NCBI GenBank assembly: GCA_964019695.1
Contig: OZ026515.1
Span: forward strand, 145,627,152 to 145,691,151
Direction: 5' to 3'
Source: Loripinus fragilis
Lineage: Eukaryota > Mollusca > Bivalvia > Lucinida > Lucinidae
DNA: 64,000 bases
Below are positions 24,440-36,820 of this stretch, in pieces; position 1 is the first letter of the stretch, and each line of letters starts with the position of its first letter. Under the pieces are notes generated by a model. The model did not search any database, was not told the DNA's origin, and was given only the letters and a program-made list of their open reading frames with translations. Made by a program: the position numbers and the translations under genes.

Positions 24440-26050
24440 CCGGTGTGCAAGAAACCTTCTTACATGACGACTCACATTGGTGTATGTCGACGCGTATGAG
24501 ATCAACTGTCATCGTGTCAATCTTAGAGAAAAATCGGATATATTGTTCAATAATCTTTTTTTTCTCCTTTCACCCATGGCGCAAATTCTTCTTATATTCT
24601 AATAAATGGTGCTCATATTTGACACAATGATTGATTTTGGTGTGGTGATGTAACCAAATGTTCCAGATTGTCGTCAATGAGCCTTTGAGCACCGGCGACA
24701 CTGCGTTGTGTCCTTGAGCAAGACACATTAATACTAGCTTAGTACTGGTTCAACCCAGGAAAACCTGTCCCTACATAACTGAAAGATTGTTGATGGGGCG
24801 TTAAGAATCAAATCAAACAAACAAACAAAAGATTGTCGTCAAAATCCAGGGTCGGATATACATAATTGTGTTTTAGGGCTCTTGTTATATTCTATTTGTT
24901 CGGATTTGAGTCATATTTGGCACAATAATTGCTATGGTGTATAGATGAAAACAAAATTTTCGGATTGCAAGTATGACTTTGACTTTTAATTTTGTCCAGT
25001 GATTCGTTGCGCAAACTCCTTTTACATTTTTTGTTGCAGGGTGCTCATATTTAGCACAATTATTACTAATGATCTGTAGATTGCAACAAAGCTTTGGATC
25101 GCCAATGTGACATTAGAGTCAAATTTCAATGTCATAATACTTAAACTTTGTTTTATCCATTTGCTACACCTCTTACCTTTTTTCGATGGCGGGTGTCATA
25201 TTTGGCACAACGATTGTCAGAGTTTGTAGATGACAATGAAAGTGTTGGAGTAGCCATCCCCTAAACCTTTAGGCGTAGCAACTTCAAACTTTGCAGGTGA
25301 ATGAGTCACATAATGTAGAGAATACTACGCAACATTTTGTGTGATCAAAATGTCAAATAATTTGCTTCATGTAAATGCATCTTCTTTTAACTGTTGGACA
25401 TAGCGAATTAAGACCATTAAACTTTGCAAGTGCAAGGATCACATGAGAGGCAACATTTCTAGGGACATACACATAATTTTCTTGTATATGTATTTCTTCC
25501 TAAAACATTTGAAGTGGCAACTTCAAACTTTGCAGGTGCATAGGTCACATCGTTTAAAGGGTACTGAACAACTGTCTGTGTGACGATTGGTCAATGTCAA
25601 AAGTTCAAATAATTCATTCTCTTCTAAATGCATCTCCTTCTTAATCGATGGATGTAGCAATTGCAAACTTAGCAGCTGATGTAAGGGGTACTGTGCAGAA
25701 TTTCCTATGACATTGACCCAAAGGTCAAAGGTCAATGTTAAATGTCAAATAATCTTTATTCTTGTAAATCTATTTCATCCTTAACCTTTAGATGTAGCAA
25801 CCTCAAACTTTGCAGGTGCATAGGCTACATGATGTAGAAGTTAATGAACAGCACTTTGTGTGACCTTGACGTCAGGTCGAATATCAAATAATATATTTTC
25901 TTGTTAATTCATCTCCTCCTAAACCATTGGTTATAGCAACTTCATACCTAGGTGCATAGCCATAGGTCATCTAATGTAGAGGGTTTATGTAAATGGATCT
26001 CCTCTTAAACCGTTGAACCTCGTGTTTAGGGGGGTTCGTGGGGTGTTAAC
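24440..26050. repeat. Two degenerate tandem arrays (~130-bp and ~140-bp units)
   Basis: 24600-25240 repeats TCATATTTGGCACAATNATT-like units; 25260-26050 repeats GCAACTTCAAACTTTGCAGG (25275, 25510, 25795 and diverged others). A further unit lies at 26790-26950, ending at GCTCACCTGAG, a motif I associate with bivalve repeats. Hosts the SINE at 24678. Confidence 0.8.
24678..24829 (+). mobile_element. SINE with 13-bp TSD
   Basis: AGATTGTCGTCAA at 24665-24677 and 24830-24842 is an exact target duplication. Body has TTGAGCAAGACACATTAATA and TACTGGTTCAACCCAGGAAA, ending in a CAAA-repeat tail. 5'-truncated: the tRNA-like head seen in the 47.2-kb copy is missing. Confidence 0.9.
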
Positions 26051-26959
26051 CTAAAAGTTATATTGGAATGGATGAGCAGCCCAAAGGGCCCGGAATATCT
26101 AAACATCCCATTTATATACTTAGATGTCGAAATATAGGACCCATTCATATATGGACATGTTTAAATGTGGGCCTTTTCATGTACAATTTGCTGCCCTTTG
26201 AATGTCCATACCTAATCATAAGGCAAAACTTCTCAAACATTTCGTGAAATCACATTTTAAATCAAGGAAAATGATTGAAAACGTGTATAGGGACATTAAA
26301 AACACCATATACAAATATTGAAAGTTACATATATATGTGGCCGTAATTTGCGTGGTTGTATATTTTGGTATCAGCATCTCGGAACTTTAATTTAATAATT
26401 TAGAACATACTATGTTCCTAAAACAATTGAGGCTTCCTTCTGCGATGTCCATATATCTGCTCTCTGGTGCTATAAACCTTGGGCTAGTATACACAATGCA
26501 AGGTTAATTGTATTTTTAGACATTTACAGCAAATTCGAGACTGGTGCTGATGAACAGCTGAAAGACAGCAGGATTTCGCAGCCTTAATTGTATAAAAGGA
26601 CCATAAATCTTCAACGAGACAAAAAGGGCTATTCATGTATTGATCATGAAAAAAGGAAGGTCATTCATATAGTTTTATCTAAAAAAATGGAGGAAATCAT
26701 ATTTCTGACAGAGCTGGTAAAGGGGCTTATCGGGCCGTATATCTGTAGTATACACTATATAGTTATCCCTACCCCCGCTCCCATGAGAGTTTGATGTAGC
26801 AACTTCAAACTTTGATGATGCTCAGATTACATGATGTAGAGGAAACTCTAATAACAGTCTGTGTGACATTGACCCTAAGGACATGGTGGTGCTCAGTGAG
26901 CCTATATCGCTCACCTGAGTAGTAAGCCTCATGGATGCAGATAAGATTTTTATACGTTT

Positions 26960-29698
26960 ATTTTCTTTATTCCGAGTCTATTGGTGCAAAAGGATCCCAT
27001 GGAGTGGCCGATTAGGGCCCCTGGCCATGCTTGGCACGGTTTACGTAGGGGAACACTCAGCATGACAACATACTAAATATATAAGATGTGGATTTTATGG
27101 TGCCAGAGAAGAAGAATTTTAAGTTTTTCCCCATAATTAAATCTTGGGGAGATAAAGACCACTGGGTCGTGGCCAATTTGGACCCAGGGGATATCTCATC
27201 ACAATTAGTAGCATTTGGTTACAAGACTACAATGTCGAAATTCTAAAAGTATTTACATTATAAACCTTTAAAACACAATTCTTATGTTTTGTATGTAGCA
27301 ATGTCTAGTGGTCCTCTACAAAATCATGCCAATCATGCCCAATCGCTATCCTTAAATGGTACTTGAGTCTGGAAAGCATGGGTCAGCAATACTATGCGTC
27401 TTATTTTGACTGTTGAATTAACGGCACGAAGTGTCCATAGGATTTGAACTCGTGCTAGTGATGGGCGGTAGGTAGGTAGGATGAATGGTGTGTTTACTTT
27501 TGTTGCGATATTCATTTTGCTCATATTTAGTGGACAGAATATTAGGTAAAGACGTTGCAACTCATATATTTTAGCTGATCGAGCCTTTTTATATGTAGCC
27601 ACTGAGTAGTATTCTCTGTCTTTATCTACCGATAGGTGGCATTCTTCAAATACCGACCAAGTCATTCTCACGAGACCTGACGATACCTCATCTAGATCTC
27701 TCGCATTTCGTCTTTGCATTATGGGTAGCTAGCGATATTTGGCTAGTCCCGTTCAATCCTCGCGTTCCTATGGTGACAGAACTGATTGTTAAAAATAGCA
27801 AAAAGTTAAATTTTTGACCGTTTATCATTTCTCTTTTAGTTTATAATTTCTGGATGTAAAGCCCTGAGTCACGCAAGCAGTGATCGCATAATAAGTTTTT
27901 AATAAAAAAATGGCTGTTCAATCCCAGTGAGCACCGAGCGAAAGGCGACACGTTACATGTAGTACGTGCTAGCGTGCTTCCTGTTTGCGACAATGCGACC
28001 AAGTGGATTCTTTACCAAATGCGTCACGAAGTCATGTGCTTAGCCCGGTAGGATAATTCAATCTATTCGGCATCATGTGTCAATCGATAGCTGTGTGCAA
28101 ACTTTTCAAAATGTTTTCAATGTAGGAAATACATGTATATGTATTATTAGTCTATCACTAAATAACATGATAGACACTATTTAGGTTTGGCTATTAGAGG
28201 TGGCTTGATGTCTCCACAGACCGATTATCTATGGCCATGTTCAGCTTGTAACTATATATGAGCCGCGACATGAGATTTCCAACAATGTGGTATGTGCGAC
28301 CAGCAAAGGCTCAGACCAGCCTGCGCATTCGCGCAGTATGATCAGAGCCTTTGCTAGTCGCTTGAATATTCTATGACTGTTAAACTACTGACCGAGCATC
28401 ATTTGGAGTTTCTAAGCTTAAAAGGAGGCAGCACAGGCTTGTCTGAGTCTACACTTGTCAAAATGCCACATTGTTGGAAATCACATGTCATGGCTCAATT
28501 ACCTCAAAGTCTATTTTGGCCTGTGATGCGCCAACAAACAAGTCAATTTACAGAGAATACGACATGCACAGACAATATATATTCTGCTGATATCTTTTTG
28601 CATTTCTGAAATAGAATGATACCTAGTAACTAGGACCCGAAGCTGACATAAAGTGCAAGAACACCTGACCCAAGGGCAGACAACAAACAATGGGATTAGT
28701 CGGCCAAAAGCTCATTAGATCAATTGTTAGTCAGCACCTTTTGTATTACGAGACTTAACTTTGGACTAACATTTTCCTACATTCTTAAAGTGTATTAATG
28801 AAACTTTTTAAATAATCAACATCTGTATTATCTTAAGTTGCTTCAAAGTGAAAATGATGAATAACAAGCAATTACTTCTGGAAGTGGCCATTTTGGATAC
28901 TTCTATTTTAGGACCCTATTGATAATTTTTGCAATAAATTCCTTCCATGAAGTCTGATTGTACTCTTTTTTCGTAAGCAAAAAGCTAATAGTCTGATTGA
29001 CGAACTTTGATCAGAATACTTTACTGGCCTTTTGTCGGAGGAGGGGGCATACTTCACCAATGACAAGATTCTATGCCACATTTCCTTCATTGTCTATACA
29101 TTTTGCAAGTTGTTATGATTTAGCCAGATTTTAAATATGACCATTCAGGACTTTCAAAACATACATTTTATTATAAAATCACAGCAGAAGTATTCGAATT
29201 TCGTTTATTTTGAAAATTATCTAATAATATCGGTTTTCATAGGAACTAGTGCAAAATGCAGATCGTATACGGTTATGTTACTCAAAGCTGATCCAGTCTT
29301 TTTCAAAACCAAAGTCATTTATTCATTAGATATGCTCAGTTCTTTCATTATATGCTGTTTTGCTTTCTAAAATTGTCTTCTATGGTGTGCAAAAACTAAA
29401 AGGCAAACGTGTATTCAGGAAAATTGAGATTTTTCACGTGCGACATATTGTATCCTCCGTAGCACAAAAATGAAATTCAGTGGACTTCAGTAATTCAAGC
29501 TGTAAGTTGGCAATGCTTTCCAAAGTGTCTTATCAAAAATCAAGAATCGCAAGCCCTCAGGTAATTCGCATATTCGAAAAATTAAATTAGGGCTTCAAGT
29601 ATTCCTTGACTTTTTCCACGTGCATATAAAAAATCTAATCTTATCTAATAATGTTGACTTTCTCTTAAGTGCGATAAGTGAATGTTGTATTTCGTAAT
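26960..29698. other. Intergenic stretch, no supported gene
   Basis: Holds the GATCAG palindrome at 28290-28370 and a 128-codon minus-strand frame (27333-27719) that I do not recognise. Otherwise AT-rich sequence without recognisable features. Confidence 0.4.
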
Positions 29699-30716
29699 GC
29701 CCATATTCTACACATACCACGAATTCTCCGAATCATCAAGAATAGATAAATGTTAGAATTCGGCTGGATTCGTGGGGAATTTAAAATTTTTCAACCCATT
29801 CCGTAAATGTTCTACGATTCAGTTGCGAAACAGGAATGAAACAGCTACGAATATTCGCGGGATTAGGCTGGATTCGGCCTGAATTGCCCCGATACTGTGA
29901 CGAATTCGCTACGATGTGCAATAACATACTTGGACATACTGCAATAAGTTCATGAATCGATTTCGAATTAGTTAGAAATACGCCGAAGCAGCACGAATTG
30001 AGCACGAATTAACAGAAATCCGCGACGGTTCGCGAGATTTTCTCTCGCGATAGTTATAAAAAGGCCCATCCATGCTTCGGGAGCATCAGTTCCAAAATGA
30101 ATGTTCCTCGTAAATCAGCTGTAGAATCGATCCTGCAACTTGAGTTTTAAAAATATACTAATGTAGCTAGAAGAAAACTAATACATTAAAGTCGAAAGGC
30201 CCTGGCCCTGACTCTTTGTCTTAGAAAAATATGGTAGTTCGCCATTGACAAAATCAACAGCTCTGAGTTACTGACTGATCCTAATTGTGCTCCAGAATCT
30301 ATCAAATCTGTTTCCACTTCTAGGACTGGCTCCCATGCTCGTTACGGGGTAGTTACTATAAGAGAAAACCCCTCGACTATCTCCTCCTTGTTTTTATTGC
30401 CGATTCACCACAAATCAGCTAAGAGTAGCTACGAATGCCTAAAAACGCCTCCGATTCGATTACGATTCAGTTACGATGTCCAAGAATGCATTAAGAATTT
30501 GTTACGAATCAAGCACGATTTTTCGAATCGGGGAATTCGTGGCCAAAGTTTTGAACAGTTCTAAACATTTGAGCCGAATTTCCAATAGACCTACGAATGA
30601 CAAGAACTGACTACGGACTCTGCGATTCACGAACTGAGTACGTTTCAGCCACGAATCCAAATATGTGTCACTTCGTGGCAATTCGCGGGATTCGGGTCCT
30701 GTGTGGAATAGGGGTA
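29699..30716. mobile_element. Candidate TIR element rich in CGAATT-type motifs
   Basis: Ends CCCATATTCTACACATACCA and, reversed, CCCCTATTCCACACAGGACC. Interior is saturated with ACGAATT, GATTCG and TACGA motifs on both strands. Boundaries approximate; no target duplication identified. Confidence 0.5.
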
Positions 30717-30777
30717 TAAGATATCATTGGTGTGATATAATTGTCTAAAAAGTTATATAGAGTCGCATACTGTAATA

Positions 30778-30990
30778 AATGTAAGGAAGAAGGCAAAGAT
30801 CATGAACCGATACCGTCAAGTACTACACCTAACCCAGAACACTATATGGGAAAGTGACAAAATAACAAGAAAACATGTAGGAAACCACAAGGCAATGAAC
30901 AGATAAGGTAGTATGACAGACAAACGTCGTAAAGGATCAACAAAAGAAGCACCGCCCTGGAACGGTCAGTAAGAATATTACTTTGGGGCT
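30778..30990 (-). mobile_element. RT retroelement tail (attached to degenerate RT)
   Basis: Shares the AAGGAAGAAGGCAAAGATCA end, the AACGGTCAGTAA motif and the spacing of the other tails. Internally deleted relative to the 42.5-kb copy. Confidence 0.65.
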
Positions 30991-31700
30991 TCACTGGCGC
31001 AAGATAGATTTAAGTCCGACAATCATATTATAGGCGGTAAAATTTAGAAAAAAGTTTTTGCGAAGTTTATCATACCGATAGCTTAGTTTAAGGACTTTCT
31101 GAATTAACAGGTTATTGCTAGTATCGAAGACAGCAACATGACTAGATGCTCTACTAAATCTGATGAATTGGGGAATATAAATTCCATATAGCCTGGGTCC
31201 AGTTGTCAATATTTTGGCAACATTCTCTAATGCTAATATTCTAAAAAATAAGAGAATAAAAATATACCACATCAAAGGTATCGGTTCCTTATTGATTTCG
31301 ATTAATATTGACTGCCATTTTTGACCAAGGAACGGAAAAATAAAAAAGAAGAAAAATGATCAGACTGCAACCCAGGCTAACTCCATGGGATATAGAGCTA
31401 AAAGAACATGGGAAATTGACAATTTTAAAATCAAAATCGTCAAGTTTATCGTATACTTTGGTAGAAAAACTATCATTAGAAAGGGACAAATGCAAGTCCA
31501 AAAACGATACTTCAGTATATTTTATTAATATGAAGCTCTGCAAGATATATATGACTTAACATATTGTAAAAAAAAATCGTCAATTATGTTTACAATATCA
31601 ATAAAATATATTGATTAATGTTTAAAGCGGCAATGCCTATCAGACGGAGACATCATAAGGTCCCTCTCATAACAAAACAAGAATGAATCCGCAACCAGTG
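30991..31700 (-). pseudogene. Degenerate reverse transcriptase fragment, same family
   Basis: Minus-strand remains read SFLDLHLSLSNDSFSTKVYD and DDFDFKIVNFP (31289-31543), then YGIYIPQFIRFSRASSHVAV and KLSYRYDKLRKNFF (30991-31275), in two frames with a disrupted junction. They align by eye to the other two copies. The first 200 bases downstream (30778-30990) are its tail. Old and inactive. Confidence 0.7.
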
Positions 31701-32155
31701 GCGAGAACCAGTGGAGCACAGCTAGTGCCCATTAGATGATCCCTACAACTCGCATTACATGAGGCGGATGGCGTAAGCTACAGGGGAGTTCTTATAACCT
31801 AGTTATGTCCATTGGGGAGTATATCTGAAACTGAAACCGAAAGTAGCAATCCGAGGAAAGGTGATAGATAATGGAAATACGTAAAAAGAAAACTGGATAA
31901 ATCTACACAGGTTCTACCATACTCTCTACCGCATAAACGTATGACAAGGATTTTTTTCCTTCTAAAAGAGTAAATGAAGAAGCATAGTAGGAGTATAAAG
32001 CAGTGTTCCATATAGGGTAGATTTAAGCAATGATTGAATATATTACTTCCTGATTCTTCAAAATTCTAAATTCGCACTCCATGGTTTAATGATCGAATTC
32101 GATCGTGCCATTATGACAAGATTAATAAGGTGTGAGCATTGTATGAAAATGACTA

Positions 32156-32270
32156 AAGTACTGCCGCATAAAAAAGAAACGCGAAAATTCGACTTTAAGT
32201 GCATCTTTTCAAGTTATTTTCTCTTGAACTTTTCGATATGCGGGTAGAAAAAGCTGCAGTATTTTTTGAT
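32156..32270. mobile_element. Solo mariner-type left end
   Basis: AAGTACTGCCGCATAAAAAA and the following ~65 bases repeat the left end found at 33589, after TA at 32154. Either a truncated second copy, or the true left end of a longer element 32156-34514. Confidence 0.6.
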
Positions 32271-32611
32271 AAAATTTTCAACCTGATGTTGTTGCTGTAG
32301 TTTTCTGTAATTAGATGGAATTTTGGCATAGTTTTGGCTCTTTTCAACGGGGGAGTATTACTGTTGGTAGAATGGACATAAACTGACCCAGTTTATTAAT
32401 AATATGCAACGGTTGACTAAATCATTCGATGTCGTTCAGGTCAGTGATCGCGGTGTAGGTTAGATACTGAACAAAAGCGAAAACGCTACACCTGAATTGT
32501 TTGTCATTATATGCAAAATAGTGCAAGTCAGTAAAGCAAATGAAAGTGTATCTGAATGTTCAAAGACTGAGTAGTGCATAAAGTAAAAGGTTTACGGATG
32601 TAGTTACGAAG

Positions 32612-32820
32612 AAAGACATGAAAGAAAGAGGGCAAAGCTCAGGAATCGATACAATCAAGCACCACACCTGACCCAGGATACCAATGAGAAAGTGACAACT
32701 TCACAATTAGACATCAAAAACGAGAGCTAAGAAGTCAGCCCTTTCCCAGAAGGTGACTACAAGGCATCAATAAACAGACGCGTACGAAAGCATAAGAAAA
32801 ACAAGACAGAAAAAATGGCA
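32612..32820 (-). mobile_element. Tail-only copy of RT retroelement, partial
   Basis: GGAATCGATACAATCAAGCA and following sequence match the 3' portion of the tail. It lies between two mariner-type left ends (32156 and 33589). Confidence 0.65.
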
Positions 32821-33588
32821 TTTCATTTAAATGTGACAGGGGTCCAATTTTTCAGGTTACAAATTTGAACAGAAATCTCACACAGTTTAGGCCTTCAGAA
32901 ATCCACTGCCAACCAGATCTGAAGTCTTAGACATATGACAACAAAAAATGTGTTTTGATCGTTTAGAAAAGCAACCTAAGAAAGCAGGTTTTTCGTCAAA
33001 TTGGCCAAGCTTGAATTTTTTATCACTGAAATCTCCATAGGAAAACCAATGTGTTGTTGCATCTTAGGCTGAGCACATTACTAGTCGAGAAATGGTAGGA
33101 ACAATGTGCTGATAGGTCTACCTGATTTAGCAAAAGAAAGAAATTTATCGAAAATCGAGATAAATTGAAAATTACCAAATATTTGATATTCCCTATTTGT
33201 TTATGTCAAAGGGAGACATTTTACATTTTTTTTACAAATTTGATAAATTCGAAATTTTTTTCTGAGCTTGTTTCAAGTGATAATACGATTTTCTTGTGTA
33301 TTAATGCAACACAAGTATGATGAGTTCTGATAAGCATAACAATCTTTTTTGCGCATGCGCAATTGCAAAATACAGTGAATAAAGCTTTAACCACAAAAAA
33401 GAACATAACTCAGACATCAAACGAGACAAATTGGTGGAGCCTAGACGAAACGCTTGCTGGATGTCTTGAAAACATTATTTAGCTTTAGTTAATACTTTTT
33501 GTCCAATACTTTCTCACAAAATATAAAATAGTGTAGTGTAGCATTTTCACTTTTGTTCCGTATAGCATAAAGTGTATCGTACATATAA

Positions 33589-34514
33589 AGTACTGCTGCA
33601 TAAATTAAAAAATCGCGAATAAATGACTTTAGATGTACTTTTTCAATTTACATCACATTGAGCATTCAATAATCGTGAATCATTTCAGGCAGACTTTTGA
33701 CAAAAGATATTGCCTGGTATTACCGCTAATTTGCTCTAATAATTCTGGCATTTTATTCCACTTATTTGACACTTGACAGGGATAATCCTGGGATAAGCCT
33801 AATCCATTTTGTTAGAAAACTATTATTTCTGCTACAATGGACATTATTTTTAGCTTGGCCTCATATATAAGCTATTCAAATCTCCTGTCGATTATGCTCT
33901 AATATAGATATTAAGGATTCTTGGGCCCATCAAATTTTGCAAAGGTCCCATAGAAATTTCAAAAGGCCCATTAAAATTATGTAATTTGCATATATTTGAA
34001 TAGAATATGGACCATTGGCCCTTTTTAAGGGCCCATCATCATTTGGTCCAGGATTATCCCCGACTTGAGTGTTACCATTGAAAGAATGTATGTAAACAGT
34101 ATTTACCCGGATCAAACTGATCGTATTTGATCAGTTGGATATATGTCTACGCTGACTGAATCGATACTATCAACTGAATGGCAGTGCTTAAAAAATAAAA
34201 CTGACATGTACAAAGCAATCACGATTTTGAAATGTGTGATGCCTTTGACACTAACCTGTAGAAATTTAAGTACAGATATATAGGCCGTCACATGGCTGTT
34301 ACCCCGTTTAAATTTCCCCCGCTTTTCAGAAAGCCTAAAAATGTCGAAATTCCGAAGAGATTAGGGGTCAGGGCAGTGGTTGTAGATTCTTCAAACAATT
34401 TTCTTCTGACACTGCAGGATATTCTAAATCCAGATTTGAGCTTAACGTTCGAAAAATGCAAGTAATAAAAGAATATTCCAGATTTTCGCGTTTCTTATTA
34501 TTGCGGCAGGACTA
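33589..34514. mobile_element. Mariner-type MITE, ~926 bp
   Basis: Left end AAGTACTGCTGCATAAAT after TA; right end reversed reads TAGTCCTGCCGCAATAAT, followed by TA at 34515. TA target duplication and TIR suggest the Tc1/mariner class. No transposase frame. Confidence 0.65.
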
Positions 34515-34581
34515 TAGTATGATAGTATTGGTATTGCAGGATCTATCATCGGGAAAATATTTAAGAAATAGATTCGCGCTC

Positions 34582-34718
34582 GCAGTGATTTGTTGCTTAA
34601 TATATCACTGGCTGGAGGTCAGTCGTTAAAGTGGATAAATCATGAGCGCGAAGCGCGAATGATTTATAAACTTACGACTGACCGACAGACAGTGATATAT
34701 TAAGCAACAAATCACTGC
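34582..34718. repeat. Foldback palindrome
   Basis: GCAGTGATTTGTTGCTTAAT at the left returns as its complement ending at 34718; arms of ~55-60 bp around a GAGCGCGAAGCGCGAATG centre. Abuts TIR element copy 1. Confidence 0.85.
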
Positions 34719-34736
34719 CAGCAAGAATCTATTTCG

Positions 34737-35047
34737 ATTCTAACACACAAAAAGATTGAAAATATGAACGATTCCTTCAGATTCTATACAGATTTCGCCA
34801 TCTGAAAAGAGCATTAGAATTTCCCGCAAAACTTATTTGGACTGAAACACGTATTTTTACGTACGTTTTTGACGCCCATTAGTTGTAAATACGACGTTAC
34901 GCCGTCTAAGTATGATGTACGTGATAGATGACGTCATTAGAAATCACACTGGCGGCTGAATGACGTCACGTCAGTACGTGCAGTGATTTATCAACCAATA
35001 AATCACTGAGTTTAACCATTGGCTCTGTAGGCGAGGTGTGTTAGAAT
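34737..35047. mobile_element. ATTCTAACACAC TIR element, copy 1
   Basis: Bounded by ATTCTAACACAC and its complement GTGTGTTAGAAT, 311 bp. Carries TGACGTCA octamers near 34930 and 34963. A foldback (34582-34718) abuts the left end. Two further copies at 52993-53295 and 58563-60546 have the same layout. Confidence 0.78.
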
Positions 35048-35261
35048 ACTATTTTGGCCTGTAATTACTATACTACTGAGCTACTATTGTCTTATGATAT
35101 TCTTGTTTAAATGAGGACATAATGGATATGATTGCATATAGACTGTATTTTCTGTATGCATGTCTTGTTCTTGTTCTATAAAATTCATCTAGCCACCTAA
35201 TGATGATCAAGACCTAAAATATGGGCCTGAGTCACTTGTATGTAAACAATGTAGATTCTAG

Positions 35262-35512
35262 CCAGAAATGTGCAGATCCAGAAAGTTTTGTCAGAGGGGG
35301 TACGGAGGAAACATATACCACTTTAAGCGGTCCATAATCTGTCCCCCAAATGGCGTTTCGCTGACGTGCCATTGAATGCTAACTTGATAGCTTTGTGATT
35401 TTCAGGGGATCTGGACCAGTATTGCTAAGAAACCATATATGTTTGTGATTTTCCAGGGGGGGGTCCGGACCCCCCGCCCCCCTCTTGATCTGCGCATGCA
35501 AGAGTGGGTGGA
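35262..35512. mobile_element. GCGGATCCAGA-ended element, copy 2
   Basis: Opposite orientation: CAAATGGCGTTTCGCTGACG, then GTGATTTTCAGGGGATCTGG and GGTCCGGACCCCCCGCC. Shorter than the other copies. Confidence 0.65.
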
Positions 35513-36250
35513 TGTACAGGCTCACCACCTGAACCGTCCCTGGTCATCTTTTATAGATGCAATTTGTGTTGAAATCTCATTGGCTGGTCCAAATAAAAAT
35601 TGAATCATTGGCAGCCTTACAAACCAATTTCTGTTATTACTTGACTAGATATGATTTCAGAATATGGGAACTTACTGAATATGTGTGCATTTTTGCATGA
35701 CGCCTATTACCTAAAGCTTTAATCTGTTAGTTGTGCCAGATGATTACTTTACATAGGCCTGCCCTGGATAAGTATGTGATTCTCTTTAGCTCTGGCTAGC
35801 TGTAGGTTATGAGCCATTTTCTTTGTTTCTTTGTGGTTATTTAGTTCAACTTTGGATGTGGTGATAAGTTATATTAGAATGTCTCTTAGACACCCCATTT
35901 GGCTGTGAATTTGATTGACATTGGTTCTATTTTACCAACACTGTCGTGATTTGGTTTTGTGTTTTAGCTAGGCCTCAACACAAGAAAACCTTTCTTCTGG
36001 GTTTGTGAACAACAAAGACGCAGACCAGTCTGTGCATCGGCACTGACTGATAAGCGCCTTTTGTATTAGGTTTTTGGAAGGTATATCGAAACTTGCTTCC
36101 AGTGAATTTCCATTATTCTAGCTAATCTCTGTAGCTGAGGAGACTGGTTTGAGTCTTTCTTTGTCTGAAACCCTGAAAACAGATTTTGTCACGTCTAGGC
36201 CCAATTATGATGTTTGTAGTACTTTGTCCTTGTTTTTTGTTGCTCCAATA

Positions 36251-36261
36251 GTGTGTGTGTG

Positions 36262-36293
<32 letters not shown>

Positions 36294-36308
36294 TGCATGC
36301 GTGCGTGT
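36251..36308. repeat. (GT)n/(GTGC)n microsatellite
   Basis: About 24 bases of GT repeat followed by ~34 bases of GTGC repeat, 510 bases upstream of the TRIM-like start. Confidence 0.95.
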
Positions 36309-36313
36309 CCGTG

Positions 36314-36630
36314 TCAAGGGCGGATCCAGAGGGTGGGACAAGGGTCCGGACCCCCCCCCCTCCCTGAAAAATCACAAAAATATAGGGTTTCTTAGCAATA
36401 CTTGTCCGGATCCCCTGAAAAATCACAAAGCTACCAAGCCAGCATTCAATGTTTCAATGTTGGGCCATCATCGGCCCGCCAGCGAAACGCCATTTAAATG
36501 GCGTTCTGCTGGCGGGCCATTGATGGCCCATTTATAGTGGCATTTGGATCCTCTATCACCTCGTCAACTAAAAAAACCGTTAACAAATTTAGACTCCCTC
36601 TAACAAAACTTTCTGAATCCGCGCATGCGT
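36314..36630. mobile_element. GCGGATCCAGA-ended element, copy 3
   Basis: Starts AGGGCGGATCCAGAGG, ends TTCTGAATCCGCGCATGC; contains GTCCGGACCCCCC, two TCCCTGAAAAATCACA-type motifs and the AATGGCG palindrome. It sits 190 bases upstream of the TRIM-like start codon, so it may lie within or next to the promoter. Confidence 0.72.
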
Positions 36631-36820
36631 GATCTGTTTTTGTGACATTTCCTGGTCATACTGACTTGTGTTTTAGATTGGCAATCATTCCATTGAGGAT
36701 TGGTGACTTGATTGATCACGCTTGTATGAAACGCTTGTATGTGGCCTTATCGTACTGGAATCCATTCAAAAACAACGTGAATCCAACTAATACGGCTTGA
36801 AAATATTTAAAACAAACAGA

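Noticed and set aside
27333..27719. 128-codon minus open frame
   Set aside because: No recognisable motif, no splice partner found and no repeat homology seen; could be chance. Not called without transcript or homologue support.
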